From Aquabacterium lacunae (GTDB lineage Bacteria > Pseudomonadota > Gammaproteobacteria > Burkholderiales > Burkholderiaceae_C): DNA of 64,000 nt. Position numbers and translations under genes: made by a program. This document shows, piece after piece, positions 35,775-45,429 of this stretch; position 1 is the stretch's first letter; the number at the start of each line of letters is the position of its first letter. The notes under the pieces were generated by a model. The model did not search any database, was not told the origin of the DNA, and saw nothing but the letters and a program-made list of their open reading frames with translations. The stretch spans positions 1-64,000 of the forward strand of contig NZ_SIXI01000009.1 of the NCBI RefSeq assembly GCF_004310865.1. The letters run 5' to 3'.

Positions 35775-36682
35775 CGGCGGGCCTCCTGGGCGTCGGCCTG
35801 GGCCTTGTTGAACAGGGCCAGCGGCACCAGGATCAGCAGAATCATCAGCACGGCCACGCTGGAGGCCATGGGCCAGTCGTTGTTCGAGAAGAACTCGTCC
35901 CACAGCACGCGGCCGATCATGAGCGTTTGCGGGCCGCCCAGCAGTTCGGGGATCACGTACTCGCCCACGCAGGGAATGAACACCAGCATCGAGCCGGCCA
36001 CGATGCCCGCTTTCGACAGCGGCACCGTCACCGTCCAGAAGGCGCGCCAGGGCGTGGCCCCCAGGTCAGCGGCCGCTTCCAGCAGGCGCATGTCCATTTT
36101 CGAGAGGTTGCTGTACAGCGGCAGGATCATGAAGGGCAGGTAGGTGTAGACCATGCCCAGCACCAGCGAGAACGGGGTGTTGAGGTACTGCCCGGGCCCG
36201 GGGATCACGCCCAGCGCCATCAGCAACTGGTCCACCCCCAGGGCATCGAGCACACCGGCCACCCAGCCACCCTCGCCCAGCAGGCCCTTCCAGGCGTACA
36301 CGCGCAGCAGGAAGCTGGTCCAGAAAGGCAGCATCACCATCATCAGCAGGGCCGGCTGGGCCGCCTTGGGGGCACGCGCCATGAAGTAGGCAAAGGGGTA
36401 GCCGATCAGCAGGCACCAGGCCGTGGTCAGGGCCGCGTACTTCAGGCTGGCCAGGTAGGCCTTGAAGTACAGGTCGTCTTGCGTGATGAACAGGTAGTTG
36501 CCGAACTTGAGTTGCACGCTCAAGACCCCGTCGACCCAGGTGACCAGGCTCTTGAAGCTCACCATCTCCATCTCGGACACGGAGATCTTCAAAACGATCA
36601 GAAAGGGCAGCAGGAAGAACACCAGCAGCCACAGGTAGGGCACACCGATCAGGGTGCGTTCAGACCATTTCATGGGGCTCAT
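35771..36682 (-). CDS. potH: Putrescine/spermidine ABC transporter permease PotH
   Basis: This is the first inner-membrane permease (303 aa). It has an N-terminal helix (IGVPYLWLLVFFLLPFLIVL), five further helices and the EAA loop LLEAAADLGATPWRAFWTV. It lies 21 bp after potG and overlaps potI by 4 bp. PotH and PotI form the membrane channel for the putrescine importer. Confidence 0.94.
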   Translation of the reverse strand: MSPMKWSERTLIGVPYLWLLVFFLLPFLIVLKISVSEMEMVSFKSLVTWVDGVLSVQLKFGNYLFITQDDLYFKAYLASLKYAALTTAWCLLIGYPFAYFMARAPKAAQPALLMMVMLPFWTSFLLRVYAWKGLLGEGGWVAGVLDALGVDQLLMALGVIPGPGQYLNTPFSLVLGMVYTYLPFMILPLYSNLSKMDMRLLEAAADLGATPWRAFWTVTVPLSKAGIVAGSMLVFIPCVGEYVIPELLGGPQTLMIGRVLWDEFFSNNDWPMASSVAVLMILLILVPLALFNKAQADAQEARR

Positions 36683-36703
36683 GGTGTGGCGCGCCTCTGT
36701 GCA

Positions 36704-37831
36704 TCAGGCCGTCAGGACCACATGGGCCGACGGCGCCCACCAGGCCCACGCGGCATCGCCTGTTTTGAGGGCGGTGGCGGGGTGGCGCTCGGTGTTGCCC
36801 TGGCTGACCTTGAGCAACTGCCCGCTGGCCAGTTGCAGGCGGTACACCGTGTGGCTGCCCATGTAGGCCACCTCACGCACCGTGCCCTGCACCAGGTTCA
36901 TGGGCATCTGGGCGTGCTCGGCCGGCTCGGGGGCCCGCACGTCGATGCGGATCTTTTCAGGCCGGATGGCCACCGACACCGGCATGCCTTCATGGCCCGT
37001 GATGCCGTGGCCCACGAAATGCCGCACGTCGGCGCACTGCACTTCGCAGTGGTCGGCCTCGTCGACCGCCAGGGTGCCGTCCATCAGGTTCGCGTGGCCG
37101 ATGAAGTCGGCCACGAAGCGGTTGCCCGGTGTTTCGTAAATCTCGCGCGGCGAGCCCACCTGCAGGATGCGGCCCTCGCTCATCACGCCGATGCGGTCGG
37201 CCATGGTCATCGCCTCTTCCTGGTCGTGCGTGACCATCATGCAGGTCACCCCCACCGACTTCAGGATCTGCACCAGCTCCAGCTGGGTTTCTTCGCGCAG
37301 CTTCTTGTCGAGCGCGCCCAGGGGTTCGTCGAGCAGCAGCAGTTGCGGCTGTTTGGCCAGGCTGCGGGCCAGGGCCACGCGCTGCTGCTGTCCGCCCGAC
37401 AGCTGATGCGGCTTGCGCTGGGCGAACTTGCCCAGCTGCACCAGCTTGAGCATGGCCTCGACCCGCTCGGCCACGCGGGCCTTGGGCAGGCCTTCGCGGC
37501 GCAGGCCGAATGCGATGTTGTCCCACACCGAAAGGTGCGGGAACAGCGCATAGCTCTGGAACATCATGTTGATGGGCCGCTCGAACGGGGCCAGGGCCGT
37601 GAGGTCACGGCCGCCCAGGGTGATCTGGCCCGAGGTGGGCGATTCAAAGCCCGCCAGCATGCGCAGCAGCGTGGTCTTGCCGCAGCCGCTGGAGCCCAGC
37701 AGCGCGAAGATCTCGCCCTGCGCCACGCGCAGCGACACGTTGTCCACCGCCCGAAAGGCGGCAGCGCCCCCGGTGGCCCCGAAGTCCTTGACCACCTGGT
37801 CGATGACCAGGTCGCCCTGCCCTGCTGCCAT
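36704..37831 (-). CDS. potG: Putrescine/spermidine ABC transporter ATP-binding protein PotG
   Basis: The cytoplasmic ATPase (375 aa) has Walker A GSSGCGKTT, signature LSGGQQQR and Walker B LLLLDEPLGALD, followed by the H-loop MVTHDQEEA. A C-terminal TOBE domain (VSVAIRPEKIRI) is present, as in PotA/PotG. ATG 37831 shares one base with the potF stop codon (TGATG), so translation is coupled. Confidence 0.94.
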   Translation of the reverse strand: MAAGQGDLVIDQVVKDFGATGGAAAFRAVDNVSLRVAQGEIFALLGSSGCGKTTLLRMLAGFESPTSGQITLGGRDLTALAPFERPINMMFQSYALFPHLSVWDNIAFGLRREGLPKARVAERVEAMLKLVQLGKFAQRKPHQLSGGQQQRVALARSLAKQPQLLLLDEPLGALDKKLREETQLELVQILKSVGVTCMMVTHDQEEAMTMADRIGVMSEGRILQVGSPREIYETPGNRFVADFIGHANLMDGTLAVDEADHCEVQCADVRHFVGHGITGHEGMPVSVAIRPEKIRIDVRAPEPAEHAQMPMNLVQGTVREVAYMGSHTVYRLQLASGQLLKVSQGNTERHPATALKTGDAAWAWWAPSAHVVLTA

Positions 37832-38943
37832 CACAACCCCGTCTTGAACGAGGTGTAGATGCGCGTCATCTGGCGACGGATGTCGTTGTTGAGCGCTTCA
37901 GGCTGGGCCATCTTGGCCATGGCGGCCTCGGGCGGGTACACGGCCGGGTCGTTGGCCACCTCGGGCTTGACCAGCTTGCGCGAGGCCAGGTTGGGGTTGG
38001 CGTAGAACACCTTGTTGGTCAGGCCCGCATGCACATCAGGGCGCATGATGTAGTTGATCCACTTGTGGGCGTTCTCGGGGTGCGGTGCATCGGCCGGGAT
38101 CACCATCACGTCCATGAAGACCACGCCGCCGGTCTTGGGCGTGAGGGTCTGGATGTTCTGGCCCGTCTTGCCTTCGATGGCGCGGTTCTTGGCGATGTTG
38201 ATGTCACCCGAGTAGCCGAAGGCCAGGCAGATCGAGCCATTGGCCATGTCGTTGATGTAGCCGCTGGAGCTGAACAGCGTGACATGCGGGCGAATGGCCT
38301 TGAGCAGCGGCGGCACGGCCTGGTAATCAGCGATGTTCTTGCTGTAGGCGGGCTTGCCCAGGTAGTGCAGCGCGGCCGGGATCAGCTCCGTGGCCGAGTC
38401 GAGCACCGACACGCCGCAGCCCTTGAGCTTGCTGATGTACTCGGGCTTGAAGAACAGGTCCCACACGTTGTCGGGCATGGGTGTGCTGCCCAGCGCGGCC
38501 TTGACCTTGTCGACGTTGATGCCCACCGTGGTGTAACCCCACAACCAGTTCACCATGTACTGGTTGCCCGGGTCGAGCCGGCCCAGTTGCGCCTGAAAGG
38601 CCGGGTCGAGGTTCTTGAGGTTGGGCAGCTTGCTCTTGTCGAGCTTTTGCAGCAGGCCGCCGTCCATCTGCAGCCTGGCCCAATACGAAGAGGGCACCAC
38701 CACGTCGTAGCCCGTCTTGCCGGCCACCAGCTTGGCGTGCACGATCTCGTTGTTGTCGAAGTTGTCGTAACGGACCTTGATGCCCGTTTCCTTCTCGAAG
38801 TTGGCGATGGTGTCCGGTGCGATGTAGTTCGACCAGTTGTAGACGTTGAGCACCTTCTCTTCCTGCGCGTGGGCCGTGCCCAGCAGGCTGAAGGTGGCGG
38901 CCACGGCCAGGGGGGCCAGCTTCCAGGGGGTGGTCAGGGTCAT
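37831..38943 (-). CDS. potF: Periplasmic putrescine/spermidine-binding protein
   Basis: This periplasmic substrate-binding protein has 370 aa. The signal peptide ends in LLGTAHA-Q. The mature chain begins EEKVLNVYNWSNYI, a strong mark of PotD/PotF-type proteins, and contains SSYWARLQ and NWLWGYTTVGIN. GGAGACGGAAG in front of ATG 38943 supports this start over the one ten codons upstream. Binding specificity is taken from the puu context. The 148-bp gap to puuA may hold its own promoter. Confidence 0.93.
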   Translation of the reverse strand: MTLTTPWKLAPLAVAATFSLLGTAHAQEEKVLNVYNWSNYIAPDTIANFEKETGIKVRYDNFDNNEIVHAKLVAGKTGYDVVVPSSYWARLQMDGGLLQKLDKSKLPNLKNLDPAFQAQLGRLDPGNQYMVNWLWGYTTVGINVDKVKAALGSTPMPDNVWDLFFKPEYISKLKGCGVSVLDSATELIPAALHYLGKPAYSKNIADYQAVPPLLKAIRPHVTLFSSSGYINDMANGSICLAFGYSGDINIAKNRAIEGKTGQNIQTLTPKTGGVVFMDVMVIPADAPHPENAHKWINYIMRPDVHAGLTNKVFYANPNLASRKLVKPEVANDPAVYPPEAAMAKMAQPEALNNDIRRQMTRIYTSFKTGL

Positions 38944-39091
38944 GTCTTCCGTCTCCAGAGGCGAAGCTTTCAAGTGTGCAACCGATCATGCGGCCGCCCC
39001 CGGGCACTTGCAAGATGTGCGCCCGCGGCGTTGCGCTTGCGCCGCAAACCCCAGGCCTTCACGCGAGACACACCCCCATTGGGGCGAGTCG

Positions 39092-40456
39092 TCACACGTG
39101 CAGCAGCAGGTGTTCGCGCTCCCAGGGCGAGATCACCTTCATGAACTCGGCGTACTCCACTTCTTTGATCTCGGTGTACACGGTCACGAAGTCATGGCCC
39201 AGGATGTCGGCCAGGTCGGTCTCGTCACGCAAAGTGGCCAGGGCCTCGCCCAGGCTGCGGGGCAGGCCGTAGTCGCCCAGGTAGGCATCCCCCCGGCATT
39301 CGGGCGTGGGCTCGATCTGCTTGACGATGCCCAGGTAGCCGCAGGCCAGGGTGGCGGCCAGGGCCACGTAGGGGTTGGCGTCGGCCCCGATCACGCGGTT
39401 CTCGATGCGGCGCGCCGCCGGTGGCGCCACGGGCGAGCGAAAACCCACCGTGCGGTTGTCCGAGCCCCACTGGATGTTGATCGGCGCGGCGGTGGAGCGC
39501 ACCAGGCGCCGGTAACTGTTCACATAGGGCGCGAACAGGGCCATGGCCGCGGGCACATACCGCTGCAGGCCACCAATGAACCAGTAGAAGGCTTTCGACG
39601 GGCTGCCATCGGGGTTGCTGAACAGGTTCTGCCCGCTGGCATCGAGCACGCTCTGGTGCACGTGCATGGCGCTGCCCGGCTCGTTGGCCATGGGCTTGGC
39701 CATGAAGGTGGCGTACATCTCGTGGCGCAAGGCGGCCTCGCGGATGGTGCGCTTGAAGAAGAACACCTCGTCGGCCAGGCCCAGCGGGTGGTCGTGGAAG
39801 AAGTTGATCTCCATCTGGCCGGCACCCACTTCGTGGATCAGGGTGTCCACGTTCAGGCCCATCTTCTCGCAGTAGTCGTAGATGTCTTCGAACAGCGGGT
39901 CGAACTCGTTGACGGCGTCGATGCTGTAAGCCTGTCGCGAGGTCTCGAAGCGGCCCGAACGGCCGCGTGGCGGGCGCAGCGGCGTGTTGGGGTCGGCACT
40001 GCGCTCGATCAGGTAGAACTCCAGCTCGGGGGCCACCACCGGGGTCCAGCCCTGGTCGGCATAGAGCTGGCACACGCGCTTGAGCACCGAGCGCGGGGCG
40101 TAGGGGATGAGGCTGCCCTCGCGGTCGAAACAGTCGTGGATGACCTGGGCCGTGGGGTCGGTGGCCCAGGGCACGATGCGCGCCGTGGTGGGGTCCGGCC
40201 GCAGGTGCATGTCGCGGTCGGTGGGCGTGATCACGTCGTAATACGGGCCGCTGTCGGGGAAGTTACCTGTCACGCCGATGGCCACGATGCCTTCGGGCAG
40301 GCGCATGCCGCGGTCCTCGGTGAACTTTTCGCGCGGCAGGATCTTGCCGCGGGCCACGCCGGTCAGGTCGGGCACCAGGCATTCGATCTCGGTGACTCTC
40401 CGTTCGTTCAGCCAGTGTTCCAGGTCACTGAAGGTGGTGGGCACGCGGGCTGACAT
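39092..40456 (-). CDS. puuA: Gamma-glutamylputrescine synthetase
   Basis: This glutamine-synthetase-fold ligase (454 aa) joins glutamate to putrescine using ATP, the first step of the Puu pathway. The metal and glutamate sites are visible in PELEFYLIER, GAGQMEINFFH, MHVHQSVLD and NRVIGADANPY. The N-terminal LVPDLTGVARGKILP is typical of PuuA-type rather than biosynthetic enzymes. It lies 25 bp after puuD on the same strand. Confidence 0.92.
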   Translation of the reverse strand: MSARVPTTFSDLEHWLNERRVTEIECLVPDLTGVARGKILPREKFTEDRGMRLPEGIVAIGVTGNFPDSGPYYDVITPTDRDMHLRPDPTTARIVPWATDPTAQVIHDCFDREGSLIPYAPRSVLKRVCQLYADQGWTPVVAPELEFYLIERSADPNTPLRPPRGRSGRFETSRQAYSIDAVNEFDPLFEDIYDYCEKMGLNVDTLIHEVGAGQMEINFFHDHPLGLADEVFFFKRTIREAALRHEMYATFMAKPMANEPGSAMHVHQSVLDASGQNLFSNPDGSPSKAFYWFIGGLQRYVPAAMALFAPYVNSYRRLVRSTAAPINIQWGSDNRTVGFRSPVAPPAARRIENRVIGADANPYVALAATLACGYLGIVKQIEPTPECRGDAYLGDYGLPRSLGEALATLRDETDLADILGHDFVTVYTEIKEVEYAEFMKVISPWEREHLLLHV

Positions 40457-40481
40457 GGGAGGCTCCTGGGGGTTGAGTGTT

Positions 40482-41339
40482 TCAGGCCCGCATCACGGGG
40501 TGCAGGCCAGGTTCGGGTCGGGTCGATGAGCGGTCGGCCTGCTTGCGGGCCAGGTAGGCGCGGCAAGCCTCGCCAAAGCGCTCGAACAAACGCACCGACA
40601 CGGGGTTCTGTGCGGCCTGCCATTCGGGGTGCCACTGCACGCACAGGCTGAAGGCACCCGGCTGCGCGGGGGCCCGCGCCGTGCCGACATGGCGGAAGGC
40701 TTCGACCAGGCCGTCAGGTGCCGTGGCTTCGACCGCCAGCCCCGGCGCCAGGGCCTTGATGCCCTGCCCGTGCACGCTGTTGACCATGAAGTGGCCCTGC
40801 TGCACCTCGGGCAGGCCCGCCAGGGTGTGGTCGATCAGGCCGCCCGGTGTGGCCTGCACGGGGTGAGAGAAACCGTATTCGACTTCGACCGGCGCATCGG
40901 CCGCCGCGCGGTGGTCGTTCAGGCCCGGCTGCTCGTGCACGGCCTGGTGCAGGCTGCCCCCCAGCGCCACATTCACCTCCTGAAAGCCCCGGCAGATGCC
41001 AAACAGCGGCATGCCCAGGGCCAGGGCCTGACGAATGGCCGGCAGGGTGAAGTGATCGCGGGCGGGGTCGAGCGGCAAGGCCGGGTTGTGCACGGCTTCG
41101 CCGAAATGGCTGGGATGCACATTGGACGGCGAACCGCTGAGCAGCAGGCCGTCGGCCAGCGCCATCAGGGTGGGCAACTCATGCAGCTGAGCCGCAGGCA
41201 CCACCAGGGGCACACAACCGGCCAGGCGAATGGCATCGACGTATTTCTGACCGGCCACATGGAAGGGGTGACGGCCCAGCTGGCGCTGGCAAGCCGGCAC
41301 CAGCACCACAGGCTGGCGTGGGTTTGGGGCGGAGTTCAT
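40482..41339 (-). CDS. puuD: Gamma-glutamyl-gamma-aminobutyrate hydrolase
   Basis: This class I glutamine-amidotransferase-fold hydrolase (285 aa) releases GABA from gamma-glutamyl-GABA. The nucleophile Cys is in FGICRGFQEVNVALGG and the catalytic His in VQWHPEWQ, followed by Glu. HPSHFGE-type spacing near residue 95 (SPSNVHPSHFGE) is characteristic of PuuD. AAGGA precedes ATG 41339. It is the first gene of the run puuD-puuA-potFGHI-porin. Confidence 0.92.
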   Translation of the reverse strand: MNSAPNPRQPVVLVPACQRQLGRHPFHVAGQKYVDAIRLAGCVPLVVPAAQLHELPTLMALADGLLLSGSPSNVHPSHFGEAVHNPALPLDPARDHFTLPAIRQALALGMPLFGICRGFQEVNVALGGSLHQAVHEQPGLNDHRAAADAPVEVEYGFSHPVQATPGGLIDHTLAGLPEVQQGHFMVNSVHGQGIKALAPGLAVEATAPDGLVEAFRHVGTARAPAQPGAFSLCVQWHPEWQAAQNPVSVRLFERFGEACRAYLARKQADRSSTRPEPGLHPVMRA

Positions 41340-41356
41340 ACCGAGTCCTTGGAGCC

Positions 41357-41384
41357 AGTGTGCCAAAGGCCATGCGCTTGTCAA
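41357..41384 (-). promoter_or_regulatory. Putative puuD promoter
   Basis: On the minus strand a perfect TTGACA (41384-41379) is separated by 16 bp from CACACT (41362-41357). This would start transcription about 10 nt before the puuD start codon. The -10 match is weak. Confidence 0.4.
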
Positions 41385-41629
41385 CGCCGATGACGCATGC
41401 CCGACACGGGCTTTTCGGAAAACGCCACAGCCTTTCGGGAAGCCCCGGGGAGCACCCGGCGCCAGGGCCGGCACCACGGCGTCCATTCACACCCAGCCAA
41501 ACACCACACATTTGCTTGCACATTGCCCCTGGGCAAGCGGCCCCCCTGGGAGGGAGCCCCGGCGCCAGGGCAGGTGTTTTCCGGTAAGGTCGGCACCCGA
41601 TTCAAAACACATATTTCAGGGCAGGCCGC
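41385..41629. other. Intergenic region between puuD and vgrG
   Basis: No gene is seen here. It contains a small GCCCG-ACA-CGGGC hairpin with TTTTC after it (near 41402), a TTGCCC-CT-GGGCAA palindrome (41523-41536) and two copies of CGGCGCCAGGGC about 100 bp apart. The vgrG promoter is presumably here, but no consensus pair was found. Confidence 0.4.
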
Positions 41630-44527
41630 ATGACCGACCTTTCCGACCTCCGGCCTTTGCTGGGGGCCGACACCTCACGCCTGGTCGATGAGGTGCTGGC
41701 ATTTCTGCACAGCCAGGGCGAACACCAGCACGCACGCGTGCTGCGCCTGCACACGCCCCTGGGCGCCGACGTGCTGATGGCCGAAGAAGCCCAGGTCAGT
41801 GAACACATTGGTCCTGCAGGGGCCGATGGTGGCGGCGGGGCCCCACATTTCGGCACCCGCCTGGAAGTGCTGGCCCTGAGCCAGTCGGCCCACCTGCAGG
41901 CCAGCGCCCTGCTGGGCCAGCCCGTGCTACTGGAATTGCTGACGGCCCACAGCCGCACCGCGCTGCGCCCCTTCCACGGCCATGTCACGCGCTTTGAACT
42001 GCTGGGCAGTGACGGCGGCCTGGCACGTTACCGGCTGGTGGTCGAGCCCTTCACGGCCTTCATGCAGCACCGAGCCGACGCCTGGGCCTACCAGGGCCTG
42101 AGCGTGCAAGGCGTGGTCGACCAGCTGATGGCCGACTACCAGAGCCAGGGCGCCCTGCTGCCCCGGGTGCGCTGGGAGCTGGCCGACGCCAGTGCCTACC
42201 CCGCCCTGTCGCTGTACACCCAGCACGACGAAACCGACCTGGCCTTTTTGCAGCGCACCCTGCAGTGGCACGGGCTGTTCGCCTGGTTCGAACACGAGGG
42301 CGCCCCCGGCACGCCCACCTTGGGCCAGCACACCCTGGTGATCGCCGACCACCCGGGCGCCTTGCAGCCCAACGCCCAGGCCCAGGTGCGCTACACCCAG
42401 GCCAGTGCCGTGCTGCCCGAAGACAGCGTGTCACGCTGGAAGGCCGTGCGCCGCGTGGGCCCCAGCACCCTGGCCCACGCCAGCTGGGACTACCGCGAGG
42501 TGCAGGCCCATCAGGCCCAAGCCGACACCGACGGGCAACACGCCCAGCCCATGCCGCTGCGCCACCTGGACCAGCCCGGCACTTACGCTTTCGAAAGCCC
42601 GCAGCAAGCGGCGCTGGCCGCCACCCGCCAGCTGCAGGCTTTCGACGCCGAACGCCTGCGCTTTGAAGGCGTGGGCACCGTGCGCACCCTGGCCCCGGCC
42701 ACCCGCTTTGCGCTGCACGACCACCCCCGCCACGCGGGCGACGAGTTCGTGGTGCTGAGCGTGCACCACGAAGCGCGCAACAACCTGCGGGCTGATGCGC
42801 AAGCCGGCCTGCAGCACCTGCTGGGCCTGGGCACCTGGCTGAGCGGGCGCAGCGCCGTCCGGTCGGCCCCTGCTTCACCCGCGGCGGCCGCCGAGGCCGT
42901 GCCGGTTTACCAGGCCCGCTTCACGGCGCAACCGGCCCAGGTGCCCGTGCGCCCGGCCCCCCAAGCGCTGAACACCCACCCGCCCCTGGGTGGCCTGCAG
43001 ACCGCCCTGGTGGTGGGCCTGCAAGACCCACTGCACACTGACCGCGACGGCCGCATCAAGGTGCAGCTGCACTGGCAACGTGGCGCGCAGGGCAGCCACC
43101 GGCTGAGCCACCCCAGCACCGCGCTTGAGGCCAGCAATGCCCCCGGCGACGACAGCGCCGGCACCTGGGTGCGCGTGGCCCAGAATTGGGCCGGTGCCAA
43201 CTGGGGCGCTGTGTTCCAGCCCCGCCTGGGCCAGGAAGTGCTGGTGGCCTTTCTGGAAGGCGATGCCGACCGCCCCGTGGTGGTGGGCGCCGCCTACAAC
43301 GGCCAGGGCATGGCCGACGCACAAGGCAACGAAGTGGCCCAAGGGGCCGTGAACGCCACCGGCAATGCCCCCGCCTGGTTCCCGGGCGAGCAGCGCCAGG
43401 GCCCGCACGAAGGGCACGCCCACACCAGCAGCCTGAGCGGCTTCAAAAGCCAGGCTCTGGACACCAGCCAGAGCGGCCTGGGCGGCCACAACCAGCTGGT
43501 TATGGACGACACCCCGGGCCAAGGCCGCGTGCTGGCCCACACCAGCCAGCGCCAGACCTGGCTGCAACTGGGCCACCTGCTGCAACAGCACGACAACCAG
43601 CGCCTGGCGCCCCGCGGCCACGGGCTGGAGCTGCACACCCTCGCCCAGGGCGCCCTGCGCGCCGGCAGTGGCCTGCACCTGAGCACCCATGCGCGCCGCC
43701 AAGGCACCGGCAGCCCCAACGGCCAGCCCACCGACGCCCCCGAAGCCGCGCAGCAACTGCGCAGCCAAGCCGAACTGCTCAAGGCCCTGGCCGCCAACGC
43801 GCGCGCCCACCACGCCGACCTGCCTGCCGAGCCCGACGCCGCCCAGCTGAACGCCCACACGGCCCTGCAGGCCACCGTGCACAGCCTGAGCGCCACCGAG
43901 CAGCAAGCAGGCGCCGAGGGCGGAGACGGCACTGCCATGGGCGGCGGCACAGGCCGCATCCCCACCCTGGGCCGCCCTGACCTGGTGTTCAACGCCGCCG
44001 CCGACATCGCCAGCCTGACCCCGGCCCACACCGTGGTGGCCACCGGCAGCCACAGCAGCCTGAGCACCACCGGCGACACCAACCTGACCGCCCAGCGCCA
44101 CCAGGCCTGGGCCGTCAAAAACGGCATCAGCCTGTTCACCCGCGGCGAGGCCAAAAACACCGAACGCGGCGTGCAGGACACCGGCTTGAAAATGCACGCC
44201 GCCAGCGGCAACGTGCGCACCGAGGCCCAAAGCGGGCCCTTCACCCTGACCGCGTTGAAGGGCATTGACCTGCAGAGCACCAGCGCCGACGTGGTGATCA
44301 CGGCGCCCGAACGCATCGTGCTGAACGGCGGCGGCAGCTACATCAAGATCGAGGGCGGGAACATCGAGATCGGGACCACGGGCACGGCCAGCTTCAAGGC
44401 GAGCATGAAGGAGTTGACGGGTGGGAGGGGTGCTTCGGCGGGGGTGGCGTTGAAGAAGGCGGCCGCCATCAAAGGCTGCCCCAGCGCAGCCGCTGAGGCA
44501 GCTGGCCAGGGGGCCAGTGCCTTGTGA
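41630..44527 (+). CDS. vgrG: Type VI secretion spike protein VgrG
   Basis: This is the trimeric spike protein that carries effectors on the Hcp tube (965 aa). The N-terminal gp27-like part (about 30-410) includes HSRTALRPFHGHVTRFELLG. The gp5-like OB-fold follows, with DRDGRIKVQLHWQRG at about 470 and GANWGAVFQPRLGQEVLVAF after it. The DUF2345 beta-helix lies at about 780-925 (LVFNAAADIASLTP, IVLNGGGSYIKIEGG). An Ala-rich tail of about 35 residues may be the adaptor-binding site. It is followed by adaptor, effector and immunity genes. No tss structural genes or Hcp are in the window, so this is an orphan vgrG island. Confidence 0.95.
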   Translation: MTDLSDLRPLLGADTSRLVDEVLAFLHSQGEHQHARVLRLHTPLGADVLMAEEAQVSEHIGPAGADGGGGAPHFGTRLEVLALSQSAHLQASALLGQPVLLELLTAHSRTALRPFHGHVTRFELLGSDGGLARYRLVVEPFTAFMQHRADAWAYQGLSVQGVVDQLMADYQSQGALLPRVRWELADASAYPALSLYTQHDETDLAFLQRTLQWHGLFAWFEHEGAPGTPTLGQHTLVIADHPGALQPNAQAQVRYTQASAVLPEDSVSRWKAVRRVGPSTLAHASWDYREVQAHQAQADTDGQHAQPMPLRHLDQPGTYAFESPQQAALAATRQLQAFDAERLRFEGVGTVRTLAPATRFALHDHPRHAGDEFVVLSVHHEARNNLRADAQAGLQHLLGLGTWLSGRSAVRSAPASPAAAAEAVPVYQARFTAQPAQVPVRPAPQALNTHPPLGGLQTALVVGLQDPLHTDRDGRIKVQLHWQRGAQGSHRLSHPSTALEASNAPGDDSAGTWVRVAQNWAGANWGAVFQPRLGQEVLVAFLEGDADRPVVVGAAYNGQGMADAQGNEVAQGAVNATGNAPAWFPGEQRQGPHEGHAHTSSLSGFKSQALDTSQSGLGGHNQLVMDDTPGQGRVLAHTSQRQTWLQLGHLLQQHDNQRLAPRGHGLELHTLAQGALRAGSGLHLSTHARRQGTGSPNGQPTDAPEAAQQLRSQAELLKALAANARAHHADLPAEPDAAQLNAHTALQATVHSLSATEQQAGAEGGDGTAMGGGTGRIPTLGRPDLVFNAAADIASLTPAHTVVATGSHSSLSTTGDTNLTAQRHQAWAVKNGISLFTRGEAKNTERGVQDTGLKMHAASGNVRTEAQSGPFTLTALKGIDLQSTSADVVITAPERIVLNGGGSYIKIEGGNIEIGTTGTASFKASMKELTGGRGASAGVALKKAAAIKGCPSAAAEAAGQGASAL

Positions 44528-45408
44528 CACAGCCCACCGCACCATGGGATGCAGAAGCCTGCATCGACGAATTGACCGCTGCAAGGCTCGCGGCGCAACC
44601 GGCCGCACTGCAAACCGCTGGTGCCGGGCTTTACCTCCTGATCGACCCGTTGCTGGGCGATCCTGTTTTGCCCGCTCCGCTCGACGAAGGGTTACCTGAC
44701 GAAGCCATCAACAGCGCAAGGACAGAAGCCTGGCAGCGCCCGACCTTTGCCCTTCAGCTGCCGGTGGGCTTGCCCATGGACACCGCGCTGGCGCCTTACC
44801 TGGTCGAGCTGACCGGCGCCAGCGACCCCTGGCTGGACGCCAGCGTGCAATGGGCCATTCAAGAGACGGTTCAAACCTGGCAGGGCGACGCCCCCATCTC
44901 AGTGCCCCACCGTGTGGGCGGCTGGCTTCAAAGCGCAGCCCATGGACAGGCCCTGGCGGACCACCTGAGCACGCTGCTGCGCCTGCGCACCCAGCTGCCC
45001 ACCCAGGCACGCTACCTGCGGTTGGCTGACCGCCGGGTGCTGGGCCTGACCACGCACGTGCTGGGCAAGGTGGCCCTGACGGCCAGCCTGCCTCTGGTGC
45101 AGCACTGGCACTGGCTGGATGCCCATGCGGCTTGGGCATCACTGAGCGGGCCTGCACCCGCAGCCCTTGCTGACGAGCTGCCCTTGGGAGCACCGGCACC
45201 ACCGCTGCCGGTGTTCACTCCACAGCAATGGCAGCTGATGGACCAAGGCCCCAGCATCCACCGGCAGATGGCCCACCACATTGCGCACCAACTGACGCAG
45301 CCCGACTGCGCCCCCCCGTCTCGCTGGGCATCCATCGGCGCCGCCCAATGGCAGGCGGCATGCGCCCCAACCCTGGCCATGACGCCAGGACTCGGGCCGC
45401 AAACTTGA
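44524..45408 (+). CDS. DUF4123-type T6SS effector adaptor
   Basis: The 294-aa protein sits between vgrG and a large effector gene and begins at a GTG that overlaps the vgrG stop codon (GTGA). The N-terminal part (AGLYLLIDPLLGD onward) and position fit DUF4123 adaptors, which load a matching effector onto its VgrG. The LVELTGASDPWLD segment agrees with the family. No catalytic motif or signal peptide is seen. The DUF4123 call rests mostly on position plus this similarity. Confidence 0.75.
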   Translation: MTQPTAPWDAEACIDELTAARLAAQPAALQTAGAGLYLLIDPLLGDPVLPAPLDEGLPDEAINSARTEAWQRPTFALQLPVGLPMDTALAPYLVELTGASDPWLDASVQWAIQETVQTWQGDAPISVPHRVGGWLQSAAHGQALADHLSTLLRLRTQLPTQARYLRLADRRVLGLTTHVLGKVALTASLPLVQHWHWLDAHAAWASLSGPAPAALADELPLGAPAPPLPVFTPQQWQLMDQGPSIHRQMAHHIAHQLTQPDCAPPSRWASIGAAQWQAACAPTLAMTPGLGPQT

Positions 45409-45429
45409 CCTTTCAGGAAGACCGTCGGC

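Noticed and set aside
41399..41420. GCCCG-ACA-CGGGC hairpin with TTTTC, considered as a terminator
   Set aside because: The stem is only 5 bp and no gene ends on the plus strand before it; a similar string at about 4002-4014 also has no gene end.
41500..41629. Sigma-54 type promoter before vgrG
   Set aside because: TTGCA-like text is present, but no GG-N10-GC pair at -24/-12 spacing was found.
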